A program made the translations under genes and the position numbers. Of a stretch of 27,626 bases of DNA, positions 7,925 through 15,473 are shown in pieces. Within the stretch, counting starts at the first letter, position 1. Every line of letters begins with the position of its first letter. The stretch lies in the NCBI GenBank assembly GCA_034409055.1, contig DAOUMU010000043.1, positions 1 through 27,626 on the forward strand. The letters are read 5' to 3'. A model generated the notes under the pieces. It had not been told where the DNA came from. It was given only the letters and a program-made list of their open reading frames with translations, and searched no databases. Origin of the DNA: DAOUMU01 sp034409055 (lineage in GTDB: Bacteria > Chloroflexota > Anaerolineae > 4572-78 > J111).

Positions 7925-8083
7925 ATGGAAGATAAAAAATTAACCCGGTATGAAGCACCCCAGGAAGTGGCCGAGCAGCCCCTGCCCGAGTATGTACCGC
8001 CAAAGGTCATTACTTACACCGATGCGGAGATCCTCGAAGAAATGGGACCGGCCCAGGCTGTGACCGACATCATCGATCCATAG
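7925..8083 (+). CDS. 52-aa peptide, candidate RiPP precursor
   Basis: A small intact frame, ATG 7925 to TAG 8081-8083, with an excellent ribosome-binding site (AAAGGAG 7908-7914, 10-nt spacer). The peptide is acidic and has no signal peptide. It begins MEDKKLTRYEAPQEV; residues 23-41 read YVPPKVITYTDAEILEEMG and the end is PAQAVTDIIDP. YxxP near the N-terminus (YEAP, 9-12; also YVPP, 23-26) is reminiscent of lasso and other RiPP leader motifs. The segment around EILEEMGPAQA resembles, from memory, short peptides annotated near HprK-like/nucleotidyltransferase genes in Chloroflexota and cyanobacteria. The gene stands just upstream of such a set (kinase, cysteine peptidase, S26 peptidase, nucleotidyltransferase) and is separated from it by two hairpins, a common layout for strongly expressed precursor peptides. 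That it is expressed and modified is inference. It has no cysteine, so lanthipeptide or sactipeptide chemistry is unlikely. Confidence 0.65.
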   Translation: MEDKKLTRYEAPQEVAEQPLPEYVPPKVITYTDAEILEEMGPAQAVTDIIDP

Positions 8084-8100
8084 CCGGGGAATCTTGACCA

Positions 8101-8137
8101 GAGGGAGGCCGGTGGCGTTTAGCGGCCGGTCTTCCTC
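8101..8137 (+). other. Strong stem-loop directly after the peptide gene
   Basis: Bases 8101-8112 pair with 8126-8137 as a 12-bp stem with two G-U pairs and a 13-nt loop, 17 nt beyond the peptide stop. With no T run behind it, it is more likely an mRNA-stabilising or attenuating structure than a full terminator. Confidence 0.55.
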
Positions 8138-8179
8138 GTGTTGCGTGTTGCGTGTCCTTTTTACGCAACACGCAACACG
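8137..8179 (+). repeat. Perfect 17-bp hairpin of CGCAACA repeats
   Basis: Bases 8137-8153 (CGTGTTGCGTGTTGCGT) are exactly complementary to 8163-8179, with a 9-nt T-rich loop (GTCCTTTTT). It ends 5 nt before the first plausible ATG (8184) of the kinase gene and could limit read-through from the peptide gene. It may also be a dispersed palindromic repeat. Confidence 0.6.
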
Positions 8180-8198
8180 CAACATGTACTTAAAAGCA

Positions 8199-9512
8199 AT
8201 GACGACGCAATCCTTAACCCTGCGTTTCTTTGACCTGGACGTAACCATTCGGTCCGACTCTGAAACTTATCTCGATCATTTTGTCCAACTGTATCGTCGT
8301 TTCCAGGTGAACGGGGACTTGCCGCTGGGGCAGCGGGCGGTTGAGTTTGCTGTTTTGACCCGGTCGGATAATGCCTGGGGCCGGCCGGTGCTGATCCTCG
8401 ACGGGGAAGTTCATCCCCTGCCTGAGCCCCGGTTACCGGTGGGATACGTCTACCAAAGCATCCTGTGTGCCATCCTGGCCAGGGTACGCAGCCATATTCT
8501 GATCCACGCCGGGGTGGTGGCCCACCGTGGGCAAGGTATTATTCTGGCTGCCGATTCCTTCCACGGTAAGACGACGTTGGTTTTAGAACTGGTCCGGCGG
8601 GGGTTTAAGTTCCTGTCGGATGAAACGGCGGCTCTGGGACGGACGGATGGGCGGGTGCATCTTTTTCCCCGTAGTCTCAGCCTCCGGCCGGGCAGCCTGG
8701 AACTGGCCGGTTTTTCCGAAGCGATAGACGGGGCGCCGGAGTGGCTGGGTAAATTGCTGTTGGATGTGGAGCAGATCCGGCCGGGTAGCCTGGGCCAGGC
8801 AGCGGCTATCAGCTATGTCATCATCTTGCAAGACCCGGCTGAGGCCGGGGAGGGGGCTGAGTTGCCAGAATCGCCGGGTCACGGACCCAGCTTGAGCGAG
8901 GCTAGATCCGGCTTGAGCAGACCGGAGGAGGGGGCTGAGCAGCCAGAATCTTCGGGTCACGGACTCGGCTTGAGCGAGGCTAGACCCGGCTTGAGTGGAA
9001 CCGGGGCGGAAAGGGCAGGTAGCTCCAACCGGGAGCTAAATGTCCTCGTTGATCGTATGGACGAGGTCCTCCTGGCGGCCATCCGGGACATCGACGGGGT
9101 GAGCGGGCTGCGGGTGGATGTCGAGCGCAGCTATCCGTGGCTCAGGTTCCGCACGGTTCGCCCGACCCGCGTCTTCTCCCAAATAGAGACCTTGTGCCAG
9201 GAGCGGCGAATCCTGGTTCTGGACGTCAACACCGGGCCGACCGGTCAGCCCGGCTTTACCGTCCCCGCCCGCCTCGAAGCCATCCCCCGCAGTCAGGCCG
9301 TGGTCGAACTCCTGCGGCGGTTCCAGGGCGGGTACAAGTCGGCCATTGTGCAGGAGGAATTGGGTGGCAACTCGACGCGCTTGTTTATGGAGTTGGCTGC
9401 CCTGACCGGCCAGGCGAATTGTTATCGGCTTGATGTGGGGCCATTGGCTGAGATGGGGGATTTAATTTGTGGCTTGTTTTCGCCAATAGACGGCGTGAAA
9501 CCTGAAACGTGA
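8199..9512 (+). CDS. HprK-like serine-kinase-type ATPase (RiPP-associated type)
   Basis: A ~437-aa cytoplasmic protein related to the C-terminal kinase domain of HPr kinase, a type found beside lasso and other RiPP precursors, where homologues phosphorylate the peptide. A Walker-A-like loop reads AADSFHGKTTLVLEL with H122-G123-K124-T125-T126. It is preceded by ILIHAGVVAHRGQGIIL and followed by FLSDETAAL, the expected layout of this family. The C-terminal third (PWLRFRTVRPTRVFSQI to the end) is not recognised; it holds a second alpha/beta region with many conserved-looking positions. Starts at ATG 8184 (adds MYLKA) or further up at GTG 8112/TTG 8094 are open, but the latter two would translate through the hairpins, so 8199 or 8184 is preferred. 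An odd feature is a pair of 26-aa tandem repeats (about 217-268). The gene ends 10 nt before the C25 peptidase gene. Confidence 0.7.
   Translation: MTTQSLTLRFFDLDVTIRSDSETYLDHFVQLYRRFQVNGDLPLGQRAVEFAVLTRSDNAWGRPVLILDGEVHPLPEPRLPVGYVYQSILCAILARVRSHILIHAGVVAHRGQGIILAADSFHGKTTLVLELVRRGFKFLSDETAALGRTDGRVHLFPRSLSLRPGSLELAGFSEAIDGAPEWLGKLLLDVEQIRPGSLGQAAAISYVIILQDPAEAGEGAELPESPGHGPSLSEARSGLSRPEEGAEQPESSGHGLGLSEARPGLSGTGAERAGSSNRELNVLVDRMDEVLLAAIRDIDGVSGLRVDVERSYPWLRFRTVRPTRVFSQIETLCQERRILVLDVNTGPTGQPGFTVPARLEAIPRSQAVVELLRRFQGGYKSAIVQEELGGNSTRLFMELAALTGQANCYRLDVGPLAEMGDLICGLFSPIDGVKPET
8847..9002 (+). repeat. Two 78-bp tandem repeats inside the kinase gene
   Basis: Two in-frame 78-bp units encode 26 residues each, with EGAELPESPGHG / EGAEQPESSGHG and LSEARSGLS / LSEARPGLS in register. 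They form a Gly/Ser/Glu-rich insert between the ATPase core and the C-terminal part of the HprK-like protein, probably a flexible linker. Confidence 0.75.
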
Positions 9513-9522
9513 TGCGTGAAAC

Positions 9523-12500
9523 GTGAAACTTAAACACCTTCTGGCAATAGTAATAACCACCTGGCTGCTGCTAGTCAGCGGAACCACCTCGCTGGTAATG
9601 GCCCAGGAACCGGCCGGCAGTCAGTTGCGATTGGTTTCATCTGACCGGGAAACGATTGTCCTGGAGTTGACCATCACCGGTTTCCAGATCGAAACGATCG
9701 AGCAGGCCGGGCAAACGTATCACCGCGTGATCATCCCCGGCACAGTGCAGACGGACACGCCGGGCGAGCCCCAGGTACCCACGCGGGGAGCACTGCTGGG
9801 TCTGCCGGGCACGGCGGGGGTTTCGATCCAGGTTTTGGAGGCCGACTACGAAATGCTGTCTGGCTACCACCTCTACCCGGCCCCGGCCCTACAGGTGGTG
9901 GCAGACAGCCTGGATGCTGCTCAGGTAGCCGGGGTTCAGCCAACCTTTGCCCTCAATCAAGATCGTTACGCCACCGATGCCTTCTACCCCGACCGGCTGG
10001 TTGAGATCGGGTACACCGGCGCTATGCGTGACCAGGCCGTGGCCCAGGTTCAATTCTACCCGGTGCAATACAACCCCGTCACCCAAGAAATACGCCTCTA
10101 CCGGCGGATCCTGGCTCAGGTCACGTGGGCGGCGTTGTCCGGGATGGCTCCTGCCGAAGCGCGGGAGGCCAGCCCGGGATACGAGAATCTGTTGCGAGAG
10201 ACGCTGTTGAATTACGGCGCGTTGGAACGGCCCGTTATGGCCGCCGAGCAAGCTCCCTCACCTAGTACCAGCATCGACATAGTGACCACCAGCAGCCTTA
10301 CGCCCACCCTCAAAATCGGAGTCACCGAGGACGGTTTGTATGAGCTGACCTACAGCGACCTCATAGGCGCAGGGTTAGACCTGAATGGCCTGGATCCCCG
10401 CACGCTCAAGATCAGTTGTCGCGGCGTGGAGACCCCCATTTACGTACCGGGCGAGGACGACGGGGTTTTTGACCCCACAGACATCATCCTCTTTTATGGC
10501 ACCGCCATCGACGACGTGTATACCACTAAGAATGTTTACTGGCTGACGCTGGGAGAAAGCTATGGCCAACGGATGGGCACTCAAAATGGTACCCTTTCGG
10601 GAGGCGCGCCGGTACCGGCCCATTTTCCGGTCACGCTCCACACCGAGGAAGACAGCTCATACTGGGTGACCATGCCCAACGGCCAGGGTCAGGACCATTG
10701 GTTTTGGGGAGACAACCTGAGCGCACCGGCGTCGCGAGATTATGATCTGACGTTGTCCAACCTTTCGACAACGGCCAGCACAGCGACCGTGCGGGTCAGA
10801 ATGAAGGGACGCACCGACACAAGCACCTACCCCGACCACCACACCCGGCTCTACCTTAACGGGGTCGAGATAGATGACCAACTGTGGGACGGCTTTAGCC
10901 CCTACGATCATCAGGTCACTGTGTCTCATACTTACCTGAACGAGGGGAGCAACATCCTACGCGTGAGGGGCGTGGGGGACACCGGAGCCGCGGTGGACCA
11001 ATTCTTTGTCAACTGGATCGAGATTGATTATTGGGATACCTATGTAGCCGAGAATGACGCCCTGCTTTTCGGCGTGCCGGCGACCGGCACCTTCCAATTC
11101 GAGGTCACCGGCTTCAGCGGGGCTGACGTGGACGTTTTCGACGCGACCAATCCGGCCAACGTAGAGCGAATTATAAACCCAAGTGTCGTCGCCGATGGGG
11201 GGAGTTATACCTTACAATTTGAACGTGCGGCTCAACCAGAGACGCGCTACCTGGCCCTGAGGCCAGGGCAGCGCAGATCACCGGCCAGCCTCGAGTTGGA
11301 TCAACCCTCCTCATGGAAGTCCCCCAACAATGGGGCCGATTACGTCATCATCACCCCCGAGGATTTCTACACCAGTGCCCTGACCCTGGCCAACCACCGG
11401 AACGCCACGGGTCTGAGAGTGGTCACGATCAAAGTCGAGGACCTCTACGACGAGTTCAACGCTGGCCTCTTCAATCCCCAGGCTATCCGCGACTTTTTGA
11501 TCTATGCTTATCAGAACTGGACTGCCCCGGCCCCCACCTACGTTTTGCTGCTGGGCGGGGCCAGCTATGACTACAGGGACCTGCTCGATTTAGACCGGGC
11601 TAACTACGTACCCACGCAAATTATCGAGACCGACTTGTTGGGACAAACGCCCTCCGATAACTGGTTTGTCCTGGTCAGTGGCGCTGACCTGCTGCCGGAT
11701 ATGTTTATTGGCCGCTTGACGGCCCAAGACCTCTCTGAGGCCAACGACATGGTGGACAAAATCATCCACTATGAGCAACAACCACCGGACGCCTCCTGGA
11801 ATACCCGGGTACTCCTGGTGGCAGACGACAATGAGGCTTCGTTTGAGATCATCTCTGAACAGATCGCTAATCAGTTACCTTTTTACTACACGGCCAACGA
11901 GGTCTATGCCGGCGACTACCCGCCTGGAAACCCCACCGCCGACATCGTCAGCTATATCGAGGGCGGCCACGTGCTGGTCAACTATACCGGACATGGCAAC
12001 GTGGACAGGTGGGGATCGTGGCGTGATGGCCAAATTTTTGACCGGGCTGACGTCACTGCCCTGAACAACACCCACAAGTTGCCAGTGGTGACCATCGCCA
12101 ACTGTCTGAACGGCTATTTTGCCGGCAAGAACGTTTCTATGGCCGAAGAATTCCTGCTGCGAGACGACAAGGGCGCAGCCGCCGTCTGGGCCGCTACCGG
12201 CCTGGGCTATCCCTCCGGCCACCGGGCCCTGATGGGGGAATTCTACGACGCTATCTTTCAGGATGACCTGTATGCCCTGGGCGCAGCTACCACTGCGGCC
12301 AAGGTCGCCGTCTATACCCAGAGTAGCTTCTGGGGAGAGTTAGTGGAAACCTTTGTCCTCTTTGGCGATCCGGCTTTGTCAGTAGGCATTCCGGCCAACT
12401 ATCCCTACGTGGAAAGGACCACCCCTGCCCACGGGGCCGGCGAGGTACCGCTTGGCCAGGACCTCCAAATCGTTTTCAATAAGCCGCTGGACCCGGCTAC

Positions 12501-13338
12501 GGTCAACCTGAGCGGCGAGGGCACGACGGGCCTGACTTTTACCCCCATCTGGAACTCTGACCAGACCATCCTCAGCTACACCCACCCGAACTTTGCTTAC
12601 GGCCAGACCTTAACCTTCACCGTCAGTGGCCAGGATAAGCTGGGGAACCCCCTGGGCCCCGGCCTGGCTCCGGCGACCTGGTCGTTCACCACGTACGGCT
12701 ATCCCCACGTGGTCAGCACCATCCCGGCTAATGGAACCAGCCAGGTGCCGATTGACCAGGAGATCCAGATTGTTTTCAATCACCCGATGGATCCCACTAC
12801 TGTCATCCTTAGCGGTCAGGGCACGACGGGGCTGGTCTTTACTCCCACTTGGCATACTCAATACACTGAGCTTAACTATACCCACCCTGACTTTGCACAT
12901 GGACAAGTTTTGACCTTCACCGTCGATGGCCAGGACGACCTGGGCACTCCCCTGGACACCAGTCTCACCCCAAACACCTGGTCTTTTACGGTCACCGGCG
13001 ATGCTGAGCCACCTCAGGGGGTCATTGGCCTGGAAGGTGGTCAGGTGACCGATGTGGCGGTCACCGCCACCGTCATTCTCACCTTCACCGAACCGATGCG
13101 TACCGGTGCAGTGGCCTACATTCTCGTGCCAGTCATTAGCGGCGGGCTGAACTGGGACGAGGATGAACAAGTGGCCACATTCCACCATGCCAACTTTCAG
13201 GGAGGAGAACAATACACTTTCACCGTCACAACGGCCAAAGACGTGGCCGGTAACTCTTTGCCAGAGCCTCTAAACCTGACGTTCGTGACCCGGGAAGCAG
13301 ATCAGATCTACTTACCCCTGGTGGTCAAGCATGATTGA
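9523..13338 (+). CDS. Secreted gingipain-type (peptidase family C25) cysteine peptidase with Ig-like domains
   Basis: A 1271-aa exported endopeptidase. Start GTG 9523 gives a signal peptide (1-27, ending VMA). Residues ~28-240 look like the C25 propeptide (RVIIPGTVQTDTPGEPQVP, YPVQYNPVTQEIRLYRR). A beta-rich region follows. The catalytic domain is about 600-955: it opens with GADYVIITPEDF and contains LLLGGASYDYRD, H824 in NYTGHGN and C861 in TIANCLNGYF. The H-to-C spacing of 37 residues fits the gingipain His/Cys dyad. Three Ig-like (Big_5-type) domains follow at ~960, ~1060 and ~1160, the first two spaced exactly 100 residues (YPYVERTTPAHG, YPHVVSTIPANG). The protein ends QIYLPLVVKHD, the YLP tail seen in the other secreted proteins here. 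It lies between an HprK-like gene and overlaps the S26-like gene by 8 nt, so it is probably part of the same operon. Its substrate is unknown. Confidence 0.85.
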   Translation: MKLKHLLAIVITTWLLLVSGTTSLVMAQEPAGSQLRLVSSDRETIVLELTITGFQIETIEQAGQTYHRVIIPGTVQTDTPGEPQVPTRGALLGLPGTAGVSIQVLEADYEMLSGYHLYPAPALQVVADSLDAAQVAGVQPTFALNQDRYATDAFYPDRLVEIGYTGAMRDQAVAQVQFYPVQYNPVTQEIRLYRRILAQVTWAALSGMAPAEAREASPGYENLLRETLLNYGALERPVMAAEQAPSPSTSIDIVTTSSLTPTLKIGVTEDGLYELTYSDLIGAGLDLNGLDPRTLKISCRGVETPIYVPGEDDGVFDPTDIILFYGTAIDDVYTTKNVYWLTLGESYGQRMGTQNGTLSGGAPVPAHFPVTLHTEEDSSYWVTMPNGQGQDHWFWGDNLSAPASRDYDLTLSNLSTTASTATVRVRMKGRTDTSTYPDHHTRLYLNGVEIDDQLWDGFSPYDHQVTVSHTYLNEGSNILRVRGVGDTGAAVDQFFVNWIEIDYWDTYVAENDALLFGVPATGTFQFEVTGFSGADVDVFDATNPANVERIINPSVVADGGSYTLQFERAAQPETRYLALRPGQRRSPASLELDQPSSWKSPNNGADYVIITPEDFYTSALTLANHRNATGLRVVTIKVEDLYDEFNAGLFNPQAIRDFLIYAYQNWTAPAPTYVLLLGGASYDYRDLLDLDRANYVPTQIIETDLLGQTPSDNWFVLVSGADLLPDMFIGRLTAQDLSEANDMVDKIIHYEQQPPDASWNTRVLLVADDNEASFEIISEQIANQLPFYYTANEVYAGDYPPGNPTADIVSYIEGGHVLVNYTGHGNVDRWGSWRDGQIFDRADVTALNNTHKLPVVTIANCLNGYFAGKNVSMAEEFLLRDDKGAAAVWAATGLGYPSGHRALMGEFYDAIFQDDLYALGAATTAAKVAVYTQSSFWGELVETFVLFGDPALSVGIPANYPYVERTTPAHGAGEVPLGQDLQIVFNKPLDPATVNLSGEGTTGLTFTPIWNSDQTILSYTHPNFAYGQTLTFTVSGQDKLGNPLGPGLAPATWSFTTYGYPHVVSTIPANGTSQVPIDQEIQIVFNHPMDPTTVILSGQGTTGLVFTPTWHTQYTELNYTHPDFAHGQVLTFTVDGQDDLGTPLDTSLTPNTWSFTVTGDAEPPQGVIGLEGGQVTDVAVTATVILTFTEPMRTGAVAYILVPVISGGLNWDEDEQVATFHHANFQGGEQYTFTVTTAKDVAGNSLPEPLNLTFVTREADQIYLPLVVKHD

Positions 13339-13843
13339 ACAGCCTGAACCAATGAATACAGCCAAAACCAACCGCACCCCTCTACCGGCCCCCGTCATCG
13401 AGGCAGCTATGGATCTGTGGGGCCAGGCCGGGGGACAGCACTTTATCCCGATCACCGGCCGCAGCATGCTGCCTTTGTTCCAAGAAGGTGACCGCGTGCT
13501 GGTCGCGCATGGTCGTGCTGGCGTGCGGCGGGGTGACGTGATCATCTTCCGGCGCAAGGGCAGCCTGATCGCTCACCGGGTGCTGCGCATCTATCATCGC
13601 CAATCTGAACCCGTTTTCATCACTAAAGGGGATAACGCTGCCCACTTTGACCCCCCGCTGCACGCCGGTGAGGTTATTGGCCGGGTACTGGCCATTGAGC
13701 GAGAGGGCCGGCGAATGCCGCTAGATACTACCGCCTGGCGCATAGTAGGCTGGCTCATCGCTGCCAGTACATTAGCCTGGACACAACTGTACGGTTGGGG
13801 CCGGAGGCTTAAGCGAAGATTTTGGGGAATAATGATCTATTGA
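13331..13843 (+). CDS. S26B-type signal-peptidase-like protein
   Basis: A 170-aa membrane-linked serine peptidase of the S24/S26 fold. S45 lies in GRSMLP and is the expected nucleophile. H82 in IAHRVLR takes the place of the usual bacterial lysine, and D101 in TKGDN follows, which together are the S26B (SipW/archaeal/ER) pattern. A hydrophobic segment near the C-terminus (about 136-157, WRIVGWLIAAS) suggests a membrane anchor; there is no N-terminal one. The ATG at 13331 overlaps the end of the C25 peptidase gene by 8 nt, so the two are translationally coupled. Homologues commonly accompany RiPP/lasso clusters with HprK-like and PF14907 genes. It could process the peptide at 7925 (residues AQA sit near its C-terminus) or the C25 peptidase; both are inference. 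Confidence 0.8.
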   Translation: MIEQPEPMNTAKTNRTPLPAPVIEAAMDLWGQAGGQHFIPITGRSMLPLFQEGDRVLVAHGRAGVRRGDVIIFRRKGSLIAHRVLRIYHRQSEPVFITKGDNAAHFDPPLHAGEVIGRVLAIEREGRRMPLDTTAWRIVGWLIAASTLAWTQLYGWGRRLKRRFWGIMIY

Positions 13844-13845
13844 AG

Positions 13846-15192
13846 ATGACTATGCTCAAACCATCTACCGAACACCCTGTAGTAACGACTTCTGTCGTAC
13901 CCAAAGCGGCTGAAGCCGCTACTACAAACATAGCGGCGAGCACTCGCCCTGAAATTGAGTTACTTCTCTGCTGTGCCCGAACCCATATAGACCCCGCCAC
14001 TGCCAAGCGGATCAAGACCCTGCTCCAGACAGACATCGACTGGACCTATCTGCTCCGGACAGCCCGCCGGCACGGGGTGATGCCGCTCCTGTACTGGAGC
14101 CTGCACACCACCTATCCCGAAACTGTGCCCCAGGCTACTCTGGCCCAACTGCGGGATCATTTCCAAACTAATACCCGGCGCAACATTTTTTTGACCAAGG
14201 AACTACTCAGGCTTCTGAATTTATTCGAGGCGCATGGAGTCCCTGCCGTTCCGCTTAAAGGACCTGTTCTGGCCGTTTCTGTCTACGGTGATTCTTCACT
14301 CCGGCAGTTCACCGACTTGGACATTCTAGTTCACCCGCAGGACGTTTCGAAAGCCAGAAATCTGCTCATCTCCCAGGGATACCGGGCGTGGCGTTACCAC
14401 CAACAGACCAGTGCCCAAAAAACGGCCTCTCTGCAAGTCCAATACGAATCCAACTTTGTAAGCGATGATGGCAAGGTTGGCGTGGAGCTTCACTGGAGCC
14501 TCATCGACAGACAAGACTCTTTCCCCCTCGATCTCAGCCGCTTGTGGGAGCGCCTTGAGCCGGTCTCCCTGGCTGGTATGATGGTACCCAACTTCTCGCC
14601 AGAGGATTTACTCCTGTTCCTCTGTGTACACGGGGCCAAACCCTGGCATCGTTGGGGGCGGCTGGGTTGGCTCTGTGACGTGGCCGAGCTGATCCGCGCT
14701 CAGCAGGGATTGGATTGGGAATGGGTTATGGCCCAGGCTGGCCAGTTGGGGAGTGAGCGCCGGCTCTGGCTTGGCCTTCGCCTGGCCAGCGACCTGCTAG
14801 GAACAGCCCTGCCAGAGACAGTCCGGTCAAGGATGCAGGCCGATCCTATTGTAAAATCGCTCGCAGCGCAGGTGTGTGAACGGCTTTTTGATGAGACTGA
14901 CCACCCGGCCAAAAGTTCCGACAGGTTCCGCTTCCATCTCAAGACGATGGAACGCCGGCCGGACAGAGTCCGAACCCGTTTCTATCGTGTCCTGACCCGG
15001 ACCGTAATTAAGTGGGCGATTCGACCCCCAATCGGACTCCTCTCTGTGCCCTATCATCTACTTGACCGGACCCGATGTAGAAACGTATGGCTATGGCCCC
15101 TGCCGCTGTTTGCCATTCTCTCTTACTGCTATCATCTGCTCCTACCCGTTCGACGGGTGGCAAAGTATGGTCTGCATCGCAAGAAAAATTAG
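13846..15192 (+). CDS. Nucleotidyltransferase family protein (PF14907 type)
   Basis: A 448-aa putative nucleotidyltransferase of the NTP_transf_5 group, often found in RiPP, polysaccharide and lasso loci; the substrate is unknown. The N-terminal helical part (LLLCCARTHI, WTYLLRTARRHGVMPLLYWSL) leads to VPLKGPVLAVSVYGDSSLRQ and the metal-binding D157-L-D159 in FTDLDILVHP. VGVELHWSLID and the LLFLCVHGAKPWHRW / WLCDVAEL motifs follow, all typical. A hydrophobic C-terminal stretch near 420-440 may associate with membranes. ATG 13846 begins 2 nt after the S26-like stop; TTG 13822 or ATG 13852 are alternatives. An inserted palindromic element (13878-13926) encodes residues ~11-27, which are otherwise poor in conservation. 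It is the last gene of the run. Confidence 0.8.
   Translation: MTMLKPSTEHPVVTTSVVPKAAEAATTNIAASTRPEIELLLCCARTHIDPATAKRIKTLLQTDIDWTYLLRTARRHGVMPLLYWSLHTTYPETVPQATLAQLRDHFQTNTRRNIFLTKELLRLLNLFEAHGVPAVPLKGPVLAVSVYGDSSLRQFTDLDILVHPQDVSKARNLLISQGYRAWRYHQQTSAQKTASLQVQYESNFVSDDGKVGVELHWSLIDRQDSFPLDLSRLWERLEPVSLAGMMVPNFSPEDLLLFLCVHGAKPWHRWGRLGWLCDVAELIRAQQGLDWEWVMAQAGQLGSERRLWLGLRLASDLLGTALPETVRSRMQADPIVKSLAAQVCERLFDETDHPAKSSDRFRFHLKTMERRPDRVRTRFYRVLTRTVIKWAIRPPIGLLSVPYHLLDRTRCRNVWLWPLPLFAILSYCYHLLLPVRRVAKYGLHRKKN
13878..13926 (+). repeat. Palindromic REP-like element inside the nucleotidyltransferase gene
   Basis: Outer arms TGTAGT / ACTACA (13878-13883, 13921-13926) enclose two hairpins: ACGAC-TTCT-GTCGT (13885-13898) and AGCGGC-TGAA-GCCGCT (13905-13920). 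The sequence would fold as a three-way junction. Its GTAGTAACGACTT (13879-13891) recurs at both ends of the 241-bp element at 18667-18907. Confidence 0.8.
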
Positions 15193-15194
15193 CC

Positions 15195-15362
15195 CTCCCT
15201 TCGACAGGCTCAAGACACTGCCTGAGTAGCGCGAAACATCGTGGAGCGCGTATCGCAGCCTGTCCTGAGCCAGGCCGAAGGGGGTACGGATTGGCGAAGA
15301 CTCGACGCGTTCGTCGCACCCTTCGATACGACCTCCGTTACACTTCGGTCTACTCAGGGTGC
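15195..15362. repeat. Intergenic palindromic repeat block
   Basis: The gap between the nucleotidyltransferase and ftsK holds CCCTTCGACAGGCTCA... near 15196 and its imperfect complement CCTGTCCTGAGCCAGGCCGAAGG near 15259-15281. A second arm pair of the CCCTTCGATACG / CTACTCAGGGTG type lies at about 15318-15362. This is a widespread bacterial REP-like pattern. No coding frame is convincing. Confidence 0.55.
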
Positions 15363-15415
15363 TACCACTTAAATCCTGCCCAAAAAGTGAAACACACCCG
15401 TCCTCTATCCCCCAC

Positions 15416-15444
15416 TTTCAATTTACTCCACTTCATGATACAAT
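15416..15444 (+). promoter_or_regulatory. Candidate sigma-70-type promoter of ftsK
   Basis: TTTCAA (15416-15421) and TACAAT (15439-15444) are spaced by 17 nt and lie 30 nt upstream of the ftsK ATG. The -10 is good and the -35 is weak. Confidence 0.4.
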
Positions 15445-15473
15445 ATAACAAAACATTTGTGCTGTTTTGAACG

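Noticed and set aside
8094..8198. Longer N-terminus of the HprK-like protein from TTG 8094 or GTG 8112
   Set aside because: It would translate both hairpins into a non-family-like sequence (CCVLRVLFTQHATRN).
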